From positions 3,691,001-3,755,000 of the forward strand of contig NZ_CP017705.1 in NCBI RefSeq assembly GCF_002706795.1: 64,000 nucleotides of DNA. Direction: 5' to 3'. The DNA is from Brevibacillus laterosporus DSM 25 (lineage in GTDB: Bacteria > Bacillota > Bacilli > Brevibacillales > Brevibacillaceae). Shown here piece by piece: positions 54,828 to 63,934 of this stretch (its first letter is position 1; each line of letters opens with the position of its first letter). Under the pieces are notes generated by a model. The model saw only the letters and a list, made by a program, of their open reading frames with translations. It was not told the DNA's origin and ran no database searches. A program made the translations under genes and the position numbers.

Positions 54828-55967
54828 ATGCAATTTGATCTTACATCAGAGCAACAGATGTTGCAGAAAATGATTCGGGAATTTGCAGATGAAGTAGTCG
54901 CACCTGGAGCAGAGCAACGTGATAAGGAAAAGAGGTTTCCTATTGAGATTATGAGGCAACTAGGGGAATTGGAACTGATGGGCTTACCATTTCCTGAAGA
55001 ATTTGGGGGAGCTGGAGCGGATACGATTAGCTTTGCTATTGTCACTGAAGAGCTAAGTCGGGCTTGTGCTTCGACAGGCATTACTTATTCAGCACATATA
55101 TCCTTGGGTGGGGCTCCCTTGCATCTGTTTGGAACAAAGGAACAAAAAGAAAGGTATTTAACAAAGATCTGTAGCGGAGAGAGTATAGGAGCATTTGGGT
55201 TAACAGAACCACAAGCAGGATCTGATGCAGGTGGAACGAAAACGCAAGCAGTATTACAAAATGGACAATATGTAATTAATGGTTCCAAATGTTTTATTAC
55301 TAATGCTTCTTACGCCAAATTTCTTGCTTTAACAGCTGTAACCGATAGATCAAAGGGTACAAAAGGAATTACGGCTCTTCTGGTCCCAACGGATGCACCA
55401 GGATTTAAGGTAGTGGATCGCTATGAAAAATTAGGGTTAAATGCCTCGAATACCACGGAGTTGGTCTTAGAAGACGTTAAGGTCCCTCAAGAAGAAATTT
55501 TAGGTAAAGAAGGAGAGGGCTTTAAACAATTTTTAATCACATTGGATGGTGGGCGCATTGGTATTGGTGCGATGTCTGTCGGTGTAGCTCAAGCAGCTTT
55601 TAATCGAGCATTACAGTATGCGAAAGAAAGAAAAGCCTTTGGTTCTAGCTTGTCACATTTCCAAATGATTCAACAGAAATTGGCGGATATGGCAACCCAG
55701 ATCGAATTAGCTCGTACATTGGTCTATAAAGCAGCGTGGCTTAAAGATCAAGGACGCAAATTTACCAAAGAAGCGGCGATGGCTAAGTTATATGCTTCGG
55801 AGGTCGCAATGTCTGCCACTCATCAAGCTATTCAGATTCACGGAGGATACGGCTATATGAAGGATTATCATGTTGAACGTTACTTCCGTGATGCACGTTT
55901 ACTGGAAATCGGTGAAGGAACTTCAGAAATCTTACGAATGGTAATTGCTCGTGAAGTAAGTAAATAA
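54828..55967 (+). CDS. Acyl-CoA dehydrogenase
   Basis: FAD-dependent acyl-CoA dehydrogenase, 379 residues, which introduces the alpha-beta double bond in beta-oxidation or branched-chain amino-acid breakdown. FAD contacts AFGLTEPQAGSDAGGTKT and CFITNASYAKF are present, as are the helical motif RKAFGSSLSHFQMIQQKLAD and the base region with E363 in IGEGTSEILR, the position of the catalytic Glu in short- and medium-chain enzymes. AAAGGAGAG precedes the ATG. It stands alone, with no thiolase or electron-transfer flavoprotein gene beside it. Chain-length preference is not determined. Confidence 0.93.
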   Translation: MQFDLTSEQQMLQKMIREFADEVVAPGAEQRDKEKRFPIEIMRQLGELELMGLPFPEEFGGAGADTISFAIVTEELSRACASTGITYSAHISLGGAPLHLFGTKEQKERYLTKICSGESIGAFGLTEPQAGSDAGGTKTQAVLQNGQYVINGSKCFITNASYAKFLALTAVTDRSKGTKGITALLVPTDAPGFKVVDRYEKLGLNASNTTELVLEDVKVPQEEILGKEGEGFKQFLITLDGGRIGIGAMSVGVAQAAFNRALQYAKERKAFGSSLSHFQMIQQKLADMATQIELARTLVYKAAWLKDQGRKFTKEAAMAKLYASEVAMSATHQAIQIHGGYGYMKDYHVERYFRDARLLEIGEGTSEILRMVIAREVSK

Positions 55968-55978
55968 GGAACATAAGG

Positions 55979-56010
55979 ATCTCTCCAACTTGTATTTTGG
56001 AGGGATTTTT
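55979..56010 (+). terminator. Terminator after acyl-CoA dehydrogenase
   Basis: ATCTCTCCAA pairs with TTGGAGGGAT (one G-U pair), followed by TTTTATT. From here to 56270 no gene is seen; a promoter for trmK is expected but not identified. Confidence 0.85.
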
Positions 56011-56270
56011 ATTATTGGAAATCTAGGAGCAAAAACAACGATCTGGGAATAGTAATGTTGTGTCATACTAGTCTTTTTAAAAGTTATTTGTTAATATCTG
56101 GTTACCTATTTGTTTTTGGAGAAGTAAGGAAGGGCGTAAAAACGTTATGGTTCAACTATCCTCTCCTCTCCCTACTACCACCCTAAAAATTACCATATTA
56201 CTCATCCAGTTTCTTCATGTGTTTTTTTGGCAAGATGAGGTAAAATGGATGAACTGGAGGTAATAGGAAC

Positions 56271-57011
56271 ATGACATTAACTATTTCTAAACGATTACAA
56301 ACAATTGCAGCATATTGCCCCAAAGATGCGCTTGTAGCTGATATTGGATCGGACCACGCCCTGCTGGCTTCCTATTTATTAGTAAACAATCAGGCGCGTT
56401 TTGTAATAGCGGGAGAATTGAATGAAGGACCATATCAAGCAGCACTTCGACAAATTGCAACACTAACAGCTAAGGATAGAGCTTCTGTACGCAAAGGTGA
56501 TGGCTTAGCTGTACTAGCCCCAAACGAGGCAGAGGTCATTTGCATCGCAGGAATGGGTGGACAATTAATTGCTTCTATTTTGGAAGCCGGCCTTGATAAA
56601 TTAGGGAAAGTAAAACGTTTGATCCTGCAACCCAATGTTGGAGAAGATACACTGCGTCAATGGTTATATGACCATGGATATCAATTAGTAGCAGAAGAGA
56701 TTGTAGAGGAAGATGGCATCATTTACGAAGTGCTTGTAGCTGAACCAGGCAATCCAGATGAGCCATATCAGTCTAATAAATGGAGCCAAGCAGAGCTAAT
56801 GGAAATTGGGCCCTTTTTATTACAACAACAATCTCCTATTTTGCTCGAAAAATGGAAGTCTGAATTAGAGAAGTGGGAAAAAATCAAAGAGCGCATGACG
56901 GCATCTACTCGTGTGGAAACGCAGGAAAAACTGTCGGAAATTGAGGATAAAATTATTTGGATTAAAGGAGTTTTGACATGCTTGCAAACGGACAAACCAT
57001 CATACAATTAG
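56271..57011 (+). CDS. trmK: tRNA (adenine22-N1)-methyltransferase TrmK
   Basis: SAM-dependent enzyme that makes m1A22 in tRNA, 246 residues. The opening SKRLQTIAAYCPKDALVADI, then GSDHALLASYLL, and CIAGMGGQLIASILEAGL with LILQPNVGEDTLRQWL define the TrmK (YqfN) family. A C-terminal coiled coil (LEKWKSELEKWEKIKERM) completes it. GGAGGTAATAGG precedes the ATG. It overlaps yqfO by 34 bp; the trmK-yqfO pair is conserved near sigA in Bacillales. Confidence 0.95.
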   Translation: MTLTISKRLQTIAAYCPKDALVADIGSDHALLASYLLVNNQARFVIAGELNEGPYQAALRQIATLTAKDRASVRKGDGLAVLAPNEAEVICIAGMGGQLIASILEAGLDKLGKVKRLILQPNVGEDTLRQWLYDHGYQLVAEEIVEEDGIIYEVLVAEPGNPDEPYQSNKWSQAELMEIGPFLLQQQSPILLEKWKSELEKWEKIKERMTASTRVETQEKLSEIEDKIIWIKGVLTCLQTDKPSYN

Positions 57012-58093
57012 TGGAGAGACTAGCACCAAAATCTTTGGCGATGGAATGGGATAAGATCGGATTGCAAGTAGGCACACTACAAAAGCCTGTTCAGAAGGTC
57101 ATGACAGCGTTGGATGTAAATGAAGAGGTGGTTGATGAAGCCATTCAAAAAGGTGTTTCGCTCATAATTGCTCATCATCCTGTGATATTTCGTCCCTTAA
57201 AGCATTTACGCACTGATTTACCGGCAGGACGCTTGTTAGCAAAATTACTTGCTCATGATATCGCCGTCTATAGCATGCATACGAACTTAGATGTTGCAAA
57301 TGGAGGCTTGAATGATTGGCTTGCAGAAGAATTAGAATTACAGCAACCCGAAATCCTAGATGTCACATATCAGGATGAGCTTAAAAAACTAGTGACTTTT
57401 GTGCCTAAATCGCATAGTGAACAAGTGTTTCAGGCTATGGTGAATGCAGGTGCTGGTCATATTGGGCAATACAGTCATTGTAGCTTCCAGATTGAGGGGA
57501 CAGGTACTTTTTTACCACTTGAAGGTACTACTCCATTTATTGGAGAACAGGGGAAAGTGGAGCATGTAGAAGAAATTCGGATTGAGACTGTTATACTAAG
57601 TAGTCAACAACCATCTGTGATTAAGGCGATGAAAGCTGCGCATCCGTATGATGAGGTAGCGTATGATATCTATCCTCTTGATCTACCGCCACGTACACTT
57701 GGGCTTGGGAGAATTGGTAAACTAGTGGAGCCTATGACTCTGGAGGAATATGCTCATTTTGTCAAAAGAAAGCTAGGTCTGGAAGGGGTTCGTATAGTCG
57801 GTCCTAAGGATCGTATAGTGAAAAAGGTCGCTGTTCTGGGAGGTAGCGGCGGTTCTTATTTGTTAAAAGCTGCTTTCCGTGGTGCAGATGTAATGGTAAC
57901 AGGCGATGTCGGATACCATGAAGCGCAGGACGCGTTCGTGGAAGGATTATCAATCATTGATGCTGGTCATAACATTGAAAAGATCATGAAGCCAAGATTG
58001 GCTAGTTTTATACAAGTAAAGCTACAAGAACATAAATATAAAACCGAAGTAATTGCCTCAGAGATTCATACAGACCCGTTTCAATACCTCTAA
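56978..58093 (+). CDS. yqfO: Nif3-like dinuclear metal centre protein YqfO
   Basis: NIF3/DUF34 protein, 371 residues. Metal ligands are in LIIAHHPVIFRPLKHL, YSMHTNLDVANGGLND, VTGDVGYHEAQD and DAGHNIEK. Between the two halves lies an inserted PII/CutA-like domain (about residues 130-230: KLVTFVPKSHSEQVFQAM ... AAHPYDEVAYDIYPL), as in B. subtilis YqfO. AAAGGAG precedes the ATG, inside the trmK 3' end. The biochemical role is unsettled; GTP cyclohydrolase-type annotations are not supported by sequence alone. Confidence 0.94.
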   Translation: MLANGQTIIQLVERLAPKSLAMEWDKIGLQVGTLQKPVQKVMTALDVNEEVVDEAIQKGVSLIIAHHPVIFRPLKHLRTDLPAGRLLAKLLAHDIAVYSMHTNLDVANGGLNDWLAEELELQQPEILDVTYQDELKKLVTFVPKSHSEQVFQAMVNAGAGHIGQYSHCSFQIEGTGTFLPLEGTTPFIGEQGKVEHVEEIRIETVILSSQQPSVIKAMKAAHPYDEVAYDIYPLDLPPRTLGLGRIGKLVEPMTLEEYAHFVKRKLGLEGVRIVGPKDRIVKKVAVLGGSGGSYLLKAAFRGADVMVTGDVGYHEAQDAFVEGLSIIDAGHNIEKIMKPRLASFIQVKLQEHKYKTEVIASEIHTDPFQYL

Positions 58094-58131
58094 GGCAAAG
58101 GATCTACGGCTTAAATAAGGGAGTGGGCAAC

Positions 58132-58626
58132 ATGTCCTCGATTCGTGATTTCTATGAGTGGCACCAGTTACTTGGGAAAATAAAGCGAGCCGAGCGTGAA
58201 TTGGCTGGTGTAAAAGAGCAAGAAAGGGAACAGATGAAGCACATCAGGGCTATTAAACGTCAAATAGAGGGCATGCCTACGGACACCCCTGATCAACAAA
58301 TTGAACGAATGTTAAAGGAGCAAGAGCTCTGGATGGCAAAAAAAGAGTGGGAACGCAATGGAAATGAGTTGATCGAAAAGCGATTTTCTCTAGAACAATC
58401 ATTGCAATTCTCCCGTATGGAAGCAGAAGAACGCAAAGAAAAATTAGACCCAGAATGGTTGAGCGAGTATGATCGGCTATTGGAAACTAAAAAAAATCCG
58501 GTGGTAGAAGTAAAAAATAAGTCATGTATGGGGTGTTTTATGCCATTATCAACCAGTAATTTTGATAAATGGCGGAGAGGGAAGGGGCTGGTATATTGTG
58601 ACGAGTGCGAAAGAATCCTCGTGTAG
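58132..58626 (+). CDS. Coiled-coil zinc-ribbon protein
   Basis: 164-residue protein with a long N-terminal coiled coil (about residues 8-110, e.g. KIKRAERELAGVKEQEREQM) and a C-terminal zinc ribbon with two knuckles, CMGC and CDEC, followed by a short end. This is the layout of the C4-type zinc-ribbon family (COG1579-like), where it often accompanies yqfO. ATG 58132 is chosen over GTG 58123 for its spacing from AAGGGAG. The next gene begins inside its 3' end. Possible nucleic-acid or protein scaffold; role unknown. Confidence 0.86.
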   Translation: MSSIRDFYEWHQLLGKIKRAERELAGVKEQEREQMKHIRAIKRQIEGMPTDTPDQQIERMLKEQELWMAKKEWERNGNELIEKRFSLEQSLQFSRMEAEERKEKLDPEWLSEYDRLLETKKNPVVEVKNKSCMGCFMPLSTSNFDKWRRGKGLVYCDECERILV

Positions 58627-60658
58627 TCGGAAATGGTGGAAGGTAATTCCTGCTGCTGTAGCTATTGTGATGGCTACCGGTGTCTTTTTAGAACCCGTGC
58701 AAGCTGAGGAAATAGGGGATGATCTTTCAGCTCCATTGCCTTTCATCGATATTTCTAATCATCCTGCCAAAGAGGCTATCGTGAGAGCCTATGAGGAAGG
58801 ATTGTTTAGTGATTCATCGAAAGCGATTCAGCAGTTTTTTCCTGATAAGGCTATGACACGGGCGGAGTTCTTTTTATTGACAAGCCGTTTTTTACAAAAT
58901 AACCAAAATAAGCTGTTTCCATTGACTTTGTTGGAAGAAAACGATGAATTCGGTCGGGGACAAGGAATGGACGAGCCGTATTTGCCATACAAAGATGTGC
59001 ATTACATGACATGGATGTATCCGGGTATTTTACGTGTGTTTGTGTATCATGATCGGATTGCAGGTGCAAGGACTCTACATAAGGTTTTTCCAGGAGATGA
59101 ATTTTATCCTAATCAGCCTATTACAAATGCAGAGGCAGCTAAAGTCCTGTCAGCTCTATCCTTTACCACGAAGCAATCTCCATGGGAATTAGAATTGATT
59201 AAAAAAGGCTCGAACACGTTAACCCGTGCAGAAGCAGCTATTTTAATTGAAAAGGTGAGTGCTTCTTTGCAATCAGAGATGCTACTGCCGCTAGCTGACG
59301 AATCACGTTCTCTATATCCGTTTGTACCTGTTCAGAAGGAGATGTACCCGCTTTTTGCGACGTACGACTCTCCAACTGAAACGGAGAAAAAATTCATAGA
59401 CATTGTTGATGCAATTAAAAATTATCTTGAAGAAGAGGAAACCTTTAAAGAACTGGAGGAGCTACCAGCTGATTTTGCCAACCAGGTGGGAGTTCATTAT
59501 TACAAAAGCTGGAACTACTATAAGGAACCAGCAGATAATGCCAAAGAAGCATTCCTTGCATTAGATGCCTATATAAAAACAGTGGAGCATGATCCAAAAA
59601 TTCTAGGTCTACTTACCGCTAATATCTATGATGTTGGCTTACAAATGCTACGTACTAATCAAGGTAAGGAATTCGAAGATTTGTATCAAAAGTTACTTGG
59701 TTACGAGGACAAACTGGTTAAAAATTCAGAGGAATGGAAAGTATTTGGCCTATATGTGGCAGCCATTGAAATTCATTTAGATAAATATGAGTTAGCGATT
59801 AAGCGCTATGAGGAGAGACCGGATTTAGTGCTTGCTGTACAAAATGGCTTGTACTATTTGGTCAAGGAGAATCGGATCTCTGATGCTGAAAATCTGTTAA
59901 AACGCGCGAAAGAAGCTGATCAGAAGAGTGAGCTTGTAGCTTTATATGACCAAGTGGCTCATGAATTAGATTTGTTGTCTTCTACTAGACAAAATCTTTA
60001 TGCCACCCTTTTAAGTAAAGCTGATAAAAAGATGGATGAAGCCCAAAGGATCATTGTCAAGACGGAAATGAATTACGGTAATACGGTGCTTAAGGTAACA
60101 GAAGAGATGGATACTCAAAGAGGAATCACGCATACAAAAGGTATTTATCAAAAGGCTGACCAAGCAGTTTTAAACAAAATGGAAGGATATACAGATCGTC
60201 GTAATCAAGTTAAGTACGATTGGGATAATGAAAAGGGTGTCTGGACCAAAAAAGTAACAGGAAGTCCAACTGAGAAAAAAACGTATCTGCACGAGTATGT
60301 GAGTGATCTGCCTGTTTTAAGTCGTTTAAATAAGCTTCATGCTCGATACTTAAAGCAAAGCTTTGGAGAATACGAGATCATTACCGAATTTTATGAACCA
60401 AATGAACTTCAAAAATATGCAGAAACACTCGATTTACAAGAGAAAAAACTCTTATATGCTCCTACTTTTGTTGTAAAGTACTATCTGGATTCCAGAACTA
60501 ATCAATTATTACGCCAATCTTGGAAAATTACGGAGATTTATGATAATGGGGAATACATCAAGCTTGATGGCGATGAAGAATATGAATTTCCCGAGAGCTT
60601 ACGTCTTGACATTCCAAAAGAGGTGACGGAAGGAGCAGGTGTTATACATGAAACTTAG
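58598..60658 (+). CDS. S-layer-homology (SLH) domain surface protein
   Basis: Exported protein, 686 residues from GTG 58598. The signal peptide (KVIPAAVAIVMATGVFLEPV, cleavage after VQA) is followed by an SLH domain (PFIDISNHPAKEAIVRAYEE, then MTRAEFFLLTSRFL) and two more divergent SLH-like segments (YPNQPITNAEAAKVLSAL, LTRAEAAILIEKV). These should bind secondary cell-wall polymer. The rest is an unrecognised, mostly helical TPR-like region and a C-terminal beta-rich domain. GTG follows AAGGGG and overlaps the zinc-ribbon gene by 29 bp. It overlaps the downstream protease gene by 11 bp, so the two are made together. Confidence 0.85.
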   Translation: MTSAKESSCSRKWWKVIPAAVAIVMATGVFLEPVQAEEIGDDLSAPLPFIDISNHPAKEAIVRAYEEGLFSDSSKAIQQFFPDKAMTRAEFFLLTSRFLQNNQNKLFPLTLLEENDEFGRGQGMDEPYLPYKDVHYMTWMYPGILRVFVYHDRIAGARTLHKVFPGDEFYPNQPITNAEAAKVLSALSFTTKQSPWELELIKKGSNTLTRAEAAILIEKVSASLQSEMLLPLADESRSLYPFVPVQKEMYPLFATYDSPTETEKKFIDIVDAIKNYLEEEETFKELEELPADFANQVGVHYYKSWNYYKEPADNAKEAFLALDAYIKTVEHDPKILGLLTANIYDVGLQMLRTNQGKEFEDLYQKLLGYEDKLVKNSEEWKVFGLYVAAIEIHLDKYELAIKRYEERPDLVLAVQNGLYYLVKENRISDAENLLKRAKEADQKSELVALYDQVAHELDLLSSTRQNLYATLLSKADKKMDEAQRIIVKTEMNYGNTVLKVTEEMDTQRGITHTKGIYQKADQAVLNKMEGYTDRRNQVKYDWDNEKGVWTKKVTGSPTEKKTYLHEYVSDLPVLSRLNKLHARYLKQSFGEYEIITEFYEPNELQKYAETLDLQEKKLLYAPTFVVKYYLDSRTNQLLRQSWKITEIYDNGEYIKLDGDEEYEFPESLRLDIPKEVTEGAGVIHET

Positions 60659-62213
60659 AAAGACGGGGGTTCTGGCTCTTACACTTATGCTCTTGTGGCC
60701 TGGCTCGGGGGCTATGGCTTCTATGTCACAGTCCTTACATCAAGCCTCATCTTTTGATATAAACAGTGCGAACAATAGAGCTCTCTTGGAGCTACAACAG
60801 GTGTATTATATTTTGCAAGAAAACCACCTCGACAAACCAAGTGAAAAAAAACTTGTGCAAGGGGCCTTGCAAGGGGTTCAACAATATATAAAGGCTGAGA
60901 AACGTGCTGAAGTTGTCGTGGATGAGAAGGATGATACCGTCCAAGAAATGGTGGATCGTATAAAGCAATGGCAAGCCCAAGAAAAATTGGATTGGAATAC
61001 TGTAAGCTACTATGGGATTGAAGGAATGTTAACCCAAGTAAATGACCCTTACACTACTCTATTTACTGAAGGTGAATTGGATCAGTTTCAGAACAGTGTG
61101 AATAATAATTTTGTGGGTTTTGGTATCATGTTTCGTAAAACCGATAACGGTATCTTTGTACGCAAGGTTGTTGAAAACTCCCCAGCAGCTATAGCTGGAA
61201 TTAGTTCAGGTGATAAGCTGGAAGCCGTTGATGGTAATAAAATAACAGTACAACATCTAGCAGAGTTGATTAAGATGCTACAAGGTGAAGAGGGAACGAG
61301 TGCAACTCTTACCTTTTCTAAATCGGGCACAACACAAAAAAAGGATTATACAATCAAGCGCTCGCCTCTTATTATGCCAGAAGCAGCAAGTCATCTTTTC
61401 ACTTCCAAATCTGCAACGATTGGATATATAAGACTTGATACGTTCGGAAGCGATGCTGGTGATCAGTTTAAAGAGCAATTAGATAAACTGGAAAACAATC
61501 AAAAAAAATTAACAGGTTTGGTCATTGACTTACGTGATAACGGTGGCGGATATCTAAGCGCAGCGAAGGAAATTGCCAGTCTGTTTATGGAAGATGGTTT
61601 GCTGATGTATACGACAAATCGTAATGGAGTTGAAGTGGAAAATTGGGTCCGCAATGGTCGCCAAGCTCCCTATCCTATTACGATTTTAGTAAATGGGCAA
61701 ACAGCATCAGCATCAGAATTGCTCTCTGGAGCGCTACAAGATCATAAGATAGCTAAATTGATTGGTTCCAAGACCTTTGGAAAAGGAATTGCTCAAACAG
61801 TCCTGCCTCTCGTTGAAGGTGATGCATTAAAAGTGACATTGCAAGAATATCTGACTCCGGCTCATCGTAAAGTAAATAAGATTGGCCTTGAACCGGATAT
61901 TGTGATAACAGATGATATTAGTCAAGTGGTGGAAGCGTTGTATGAGTTGGGAGAAAAGCGCATAGAAGTAAGACAAAAAAGTGATTACGAGGTAGTGGTA
62001 AATGGAGTCACTTTCTATACAATTTCCCCTATACTGAAAAAGATAGGGAATAGCTTAAATATCCGTAGTACCTTTATGCAAAGTATGCTGCGGGAAAAAA
62101 CAGCTGTTCCAGCCGAGTATCGCCCTATAGTTTCAGTTACCAATCCTACTGTTACTTTTACTTGGAAAAAGGAAAATAATGAATTTATTTTTATTAGCCA
62201 ACTGAAAGAATAG
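60648..62213 (+). CDS. S41 C-terminal processing protease (CtpA-like)
   Basis: Exported serine protease of the Ctp family, 521 residues from ATG 60648 (a GTG at 60639 is too close to GGAG). Signal peptide ending near AMAS, N-terminal helical region, and PDZ domain (FVGFGIMFRKTDNGIFVRKV, then GISSGDKLEAVDGNKITV). The S41 core has VIDLRDNGGGYLSAAKEI, the catalytic-type serine in GQTASASELLSGAL and the lysine in SKTFGKGIAQT. About 90 residues follow the core and may form a copper-amine-oxidase-N-like or stalk domain. It overlaps the SLH gene by 11 bp. Confidence 0.9.
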   Translation: MKLRKTGVLALTLMLLWPGSGAMASMSQSLHQASSFDINSANNRALLELQQVYYILQENHLDKPSEKKLVQGALQGVQQYIKAEKRAEVVVDEKDDTVQEMVDRIKQWQAQEKLDWNTVSYYGIEGMLTQVNDPYTTLFTEGELDQFQNSVNNNFVGFGIMFRKTDNGIFVRKVVENSPAAIAGISSGDKLEAVDGNKITVQHLAELIKMLQGEEGTSATLTFSKSGTTQKKDYTIKRSPLIMPEAASHLFTSKSATIGYIRLDTFGSDAGDQFKEQLDKLENNQKKLTGLVIDLRDNGGGYLSAAKEIASLFMEDGLLMYTTNRNGVEVENWVRNGRQAPYPITILVNGQTASASELLSGALQDHKIAKLIGSKTFGKGIAQTVLPLVEGDALKVTLQEYLTPAHRKVNKIGLEPDIVITDDISQVVEALYELGEKRIEVRQKSDYEVVVNGVTFYTISPILKKIGNSLNIRSTFMQSMLREKTAVPAEYRPIVSVTNPTVTFTWKKENNEFIFISQLKE

Positions 62214-62223
62214 TTATATGATG

Positions 62224-62255
62224 CCCGAGACGGTGAAATGTCTCGGGTTATTTTA
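62224..62255 (+). terminator. Terminator after the SLH-protease pair
   Basis: CCCGAGA pairs with TCTCGGG around a 10-nt loop, followed by TTATTTTA. Confidence 0.9.
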
Positions 62256-62402
62256 TGGTCCAATTCATACTTGACAGGTCGGAATAGTGTGAATTAAACT
62301 TAAATCAACAATCTAGATAGGCTGAGTGGCAGAGGAAAAGACGTATTTTCCTTTTTGATAAGCAAGTCAGAGTGGTGAGAGGAAAAAGGAGATGTGTGAC
62401 AC

Positions 62403-63236
62403 GTGAAGAGACATGTTGAAATTAAATGGCAGGATGAAACATTGACGGCTACCTTATATGTGCCTGAACTGGGAAATCAAGCAGAAACATTTCCTCTGAT
62501 TGTCATTTGTCATGGTTTTATTGGTTCGCGTATCGGTGTCAATCGATTGTTTGTTGAAACCGCTAATCAATTGATTAGAGATGGCTATGCAGTGTTATGT
62601 TTTGATTATGTGGGATGTGGAGAAAGTACGGGCGAATATGGTCGGTCAGGCTTTGACCAATTAGTTGCGCAAACTAGGCATGTTCTGAAAGAGGCAACAC
62701 ATTTTCCGGAAGTTAATACAGAACGAATTTATTTGTTAGGTCATAGCTTAGGCGGTCCGGTTGCTCTATATACAGCTGTAAGCGAACCTAATATTCGCAA
62801 ACTTATGTTATGGTCTCCAGTTGCTCATCCTTATAAAGATATTGTTCGGATTGTTGGAGTAGATACTTATCAAAGGGCATGGCAGTATTCATCTGTGGAT
62901 TATATGGGCTATGGCTTTACTTCGGCATTCTTTGAGTCACTACAGCCTTATGTTCCTCTAAAAGAATTACAAAATTATACCGGAGATGTCTTCATTGCCC
63001 ATGGCACAGCAGATGTTGACATTCCAGTTGAGTATTGCTTCCACTATTATTATGCCTTTCGTTCACGTCCTACTGGTAAAAGTGATAAAGAGATTATTTT
63101 AGAAGCAGATCATACCTTTTCTGACGGATGCAGTCGAGCTATGTTAATTGATAGTACAAGGGAATGGCTTTCTGGTGAACGATATTATAAACAAGCAGGG
63201 GGAGCTGTTACTCGTACTCTAGGTTATTCCATATAG
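62403..63236 (+). CDS. Alpha/beta hydrolase
   Basis: Alpha/beta-hydrolase-fold enzyme, 277 residues, probably an esterase or feruloyl-esterase-like peptidase-S9 relative. HGFIGSRIGVNRLF supplies the oxyanion hole, GHSLGGPVALY the nucleophilic serine, the acid lies in HGTADVDIPV and the histidine in EADHTFSDG. No signal peptide, so it is cytoplasmic. GTG start about 12 bases after AAGGAGATG. It is the last protein gene before the rRNA operon. Substrate unknown. Confidence 0.85.
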   Translation: MKRHVEIKWQDETLTATLYVPELGNQAETFPLIVICHGFIGSRIGVNRLFVETANQLIRDGYAVLCFDYVGCGESTGEYGRSGFDQLVAQTRHVLKEATHFPEVNTERIYLLGHSLGGPVALYTAVSEPNIRKLMLWSPVAHPYKDIVRIVGVDTYQRAWQYSSVDYMGYGFTSAFFESLQPYVPLKELQNYTGDVFIAHGTADVDIPVEYCFHYYYAFRSRPTGKSDKEIILEADHTFSDGCSRAMLIDSTREWLSGERYYKQAGGAVTRTLGYSI

Positions 63237-63766
63237 GGAGAAGTATTCACATCGGTACCAAGCTCCTGCGTTTCCTCTCGAACTGTCCACGTTCTTATTC
63301 GTATGGCTTTTACGTTGACGAGAAGTCCCCTTTTGAAAAAAGGGACTTTATTCGTTTTAGGGGGACAACTATGCCCCAAAACTTTGGTAAAAAGCCTTAG
63401 CGATTCCTAGAAGGTCAAAAATGTAATGATTAATTTACAAATAACTAAGCGGGGTCTCCGGAAACGATGAAGTTCGGATCGTTCCGTTTTTTACAGTAGA
63501 TGACTGAGGAAATTTATTTTTATTCTGGTTAAACTTATTTCTATATTATTTGAACAATGGCAGGTTCTGAAATCGTGTAATAAGTTGAGTTTTTACATGG
63601 GAGTAGAAAGGAACGAGTTTTATTCTTTTAGCATATAGATGGATACAGATACCTATACTTATAAATATCGTCACCTCAAACATTTTATCCTACCGTGAAG
63701 TTATGAGCTTTTTCTAGTTCCTACAAGGAGAATTGTTATTTTTTTAGTTAAATTTAAAAAAAGGTA
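63237..63766. other. Intergenic region upstream of the rRNA promoter
   Basis: It contains a + strand terminator, AAGTCCC/GGGACTT (63323-63348), which insulates the rRNA operon from the hydrolase gene. The remainder is AT-rich with no supported gene. Additional rRNA promoters may lie here, but I found none with good spacing. Confidence 0.55.
63323..63350 (+). terminator. Terminator after the alpha/beta hydrolase gene
   Basis: AAGTCCCCTTTT pairs with AAAAAGGGACTT around a short loop, followed by TATTCGTTTT. Confidence 0.82.
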
Positions 63767-63795
63767 TTGCATTTATTTTTTTTATATGGTACATT
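63767..63795 (+). promoter_or_regulatory. rRNA operon promoter
   Basis: TTGCAT (63767-63772) and TACATT (63790-63795) have a 17-bp, T-rich spacer and an A/T-rich sequence upstream that could act as an UP element. It lies about 140 bp before the 16S gene. Confidence 0.75.
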
Positions 63796-63801
63796 ATTAA
63801 A

Positions 63802-63934
63802 CGTTGCCCCTACTTGAAACAATAGAGTGGCTAGGGTTACTAACGTTGTTCCTTGAAAACCAGATAGAATATAACTTACTATGTTTTTATATTTATGAAC
63901 CGACAGGTTCGCTGTAGCTTTGATCAAGAACTAC
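63802..63934 (+). other. 16S rRNA leader
   Basis: Untranslated leader between promoter and 16S. It contains GTTCCTTGAAAACCAGATAG (63848-63867), a motif typical of Firmicutes rRNA leaders and spacers that supports antitermination and RNase III processing. Confidence 0.65.
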
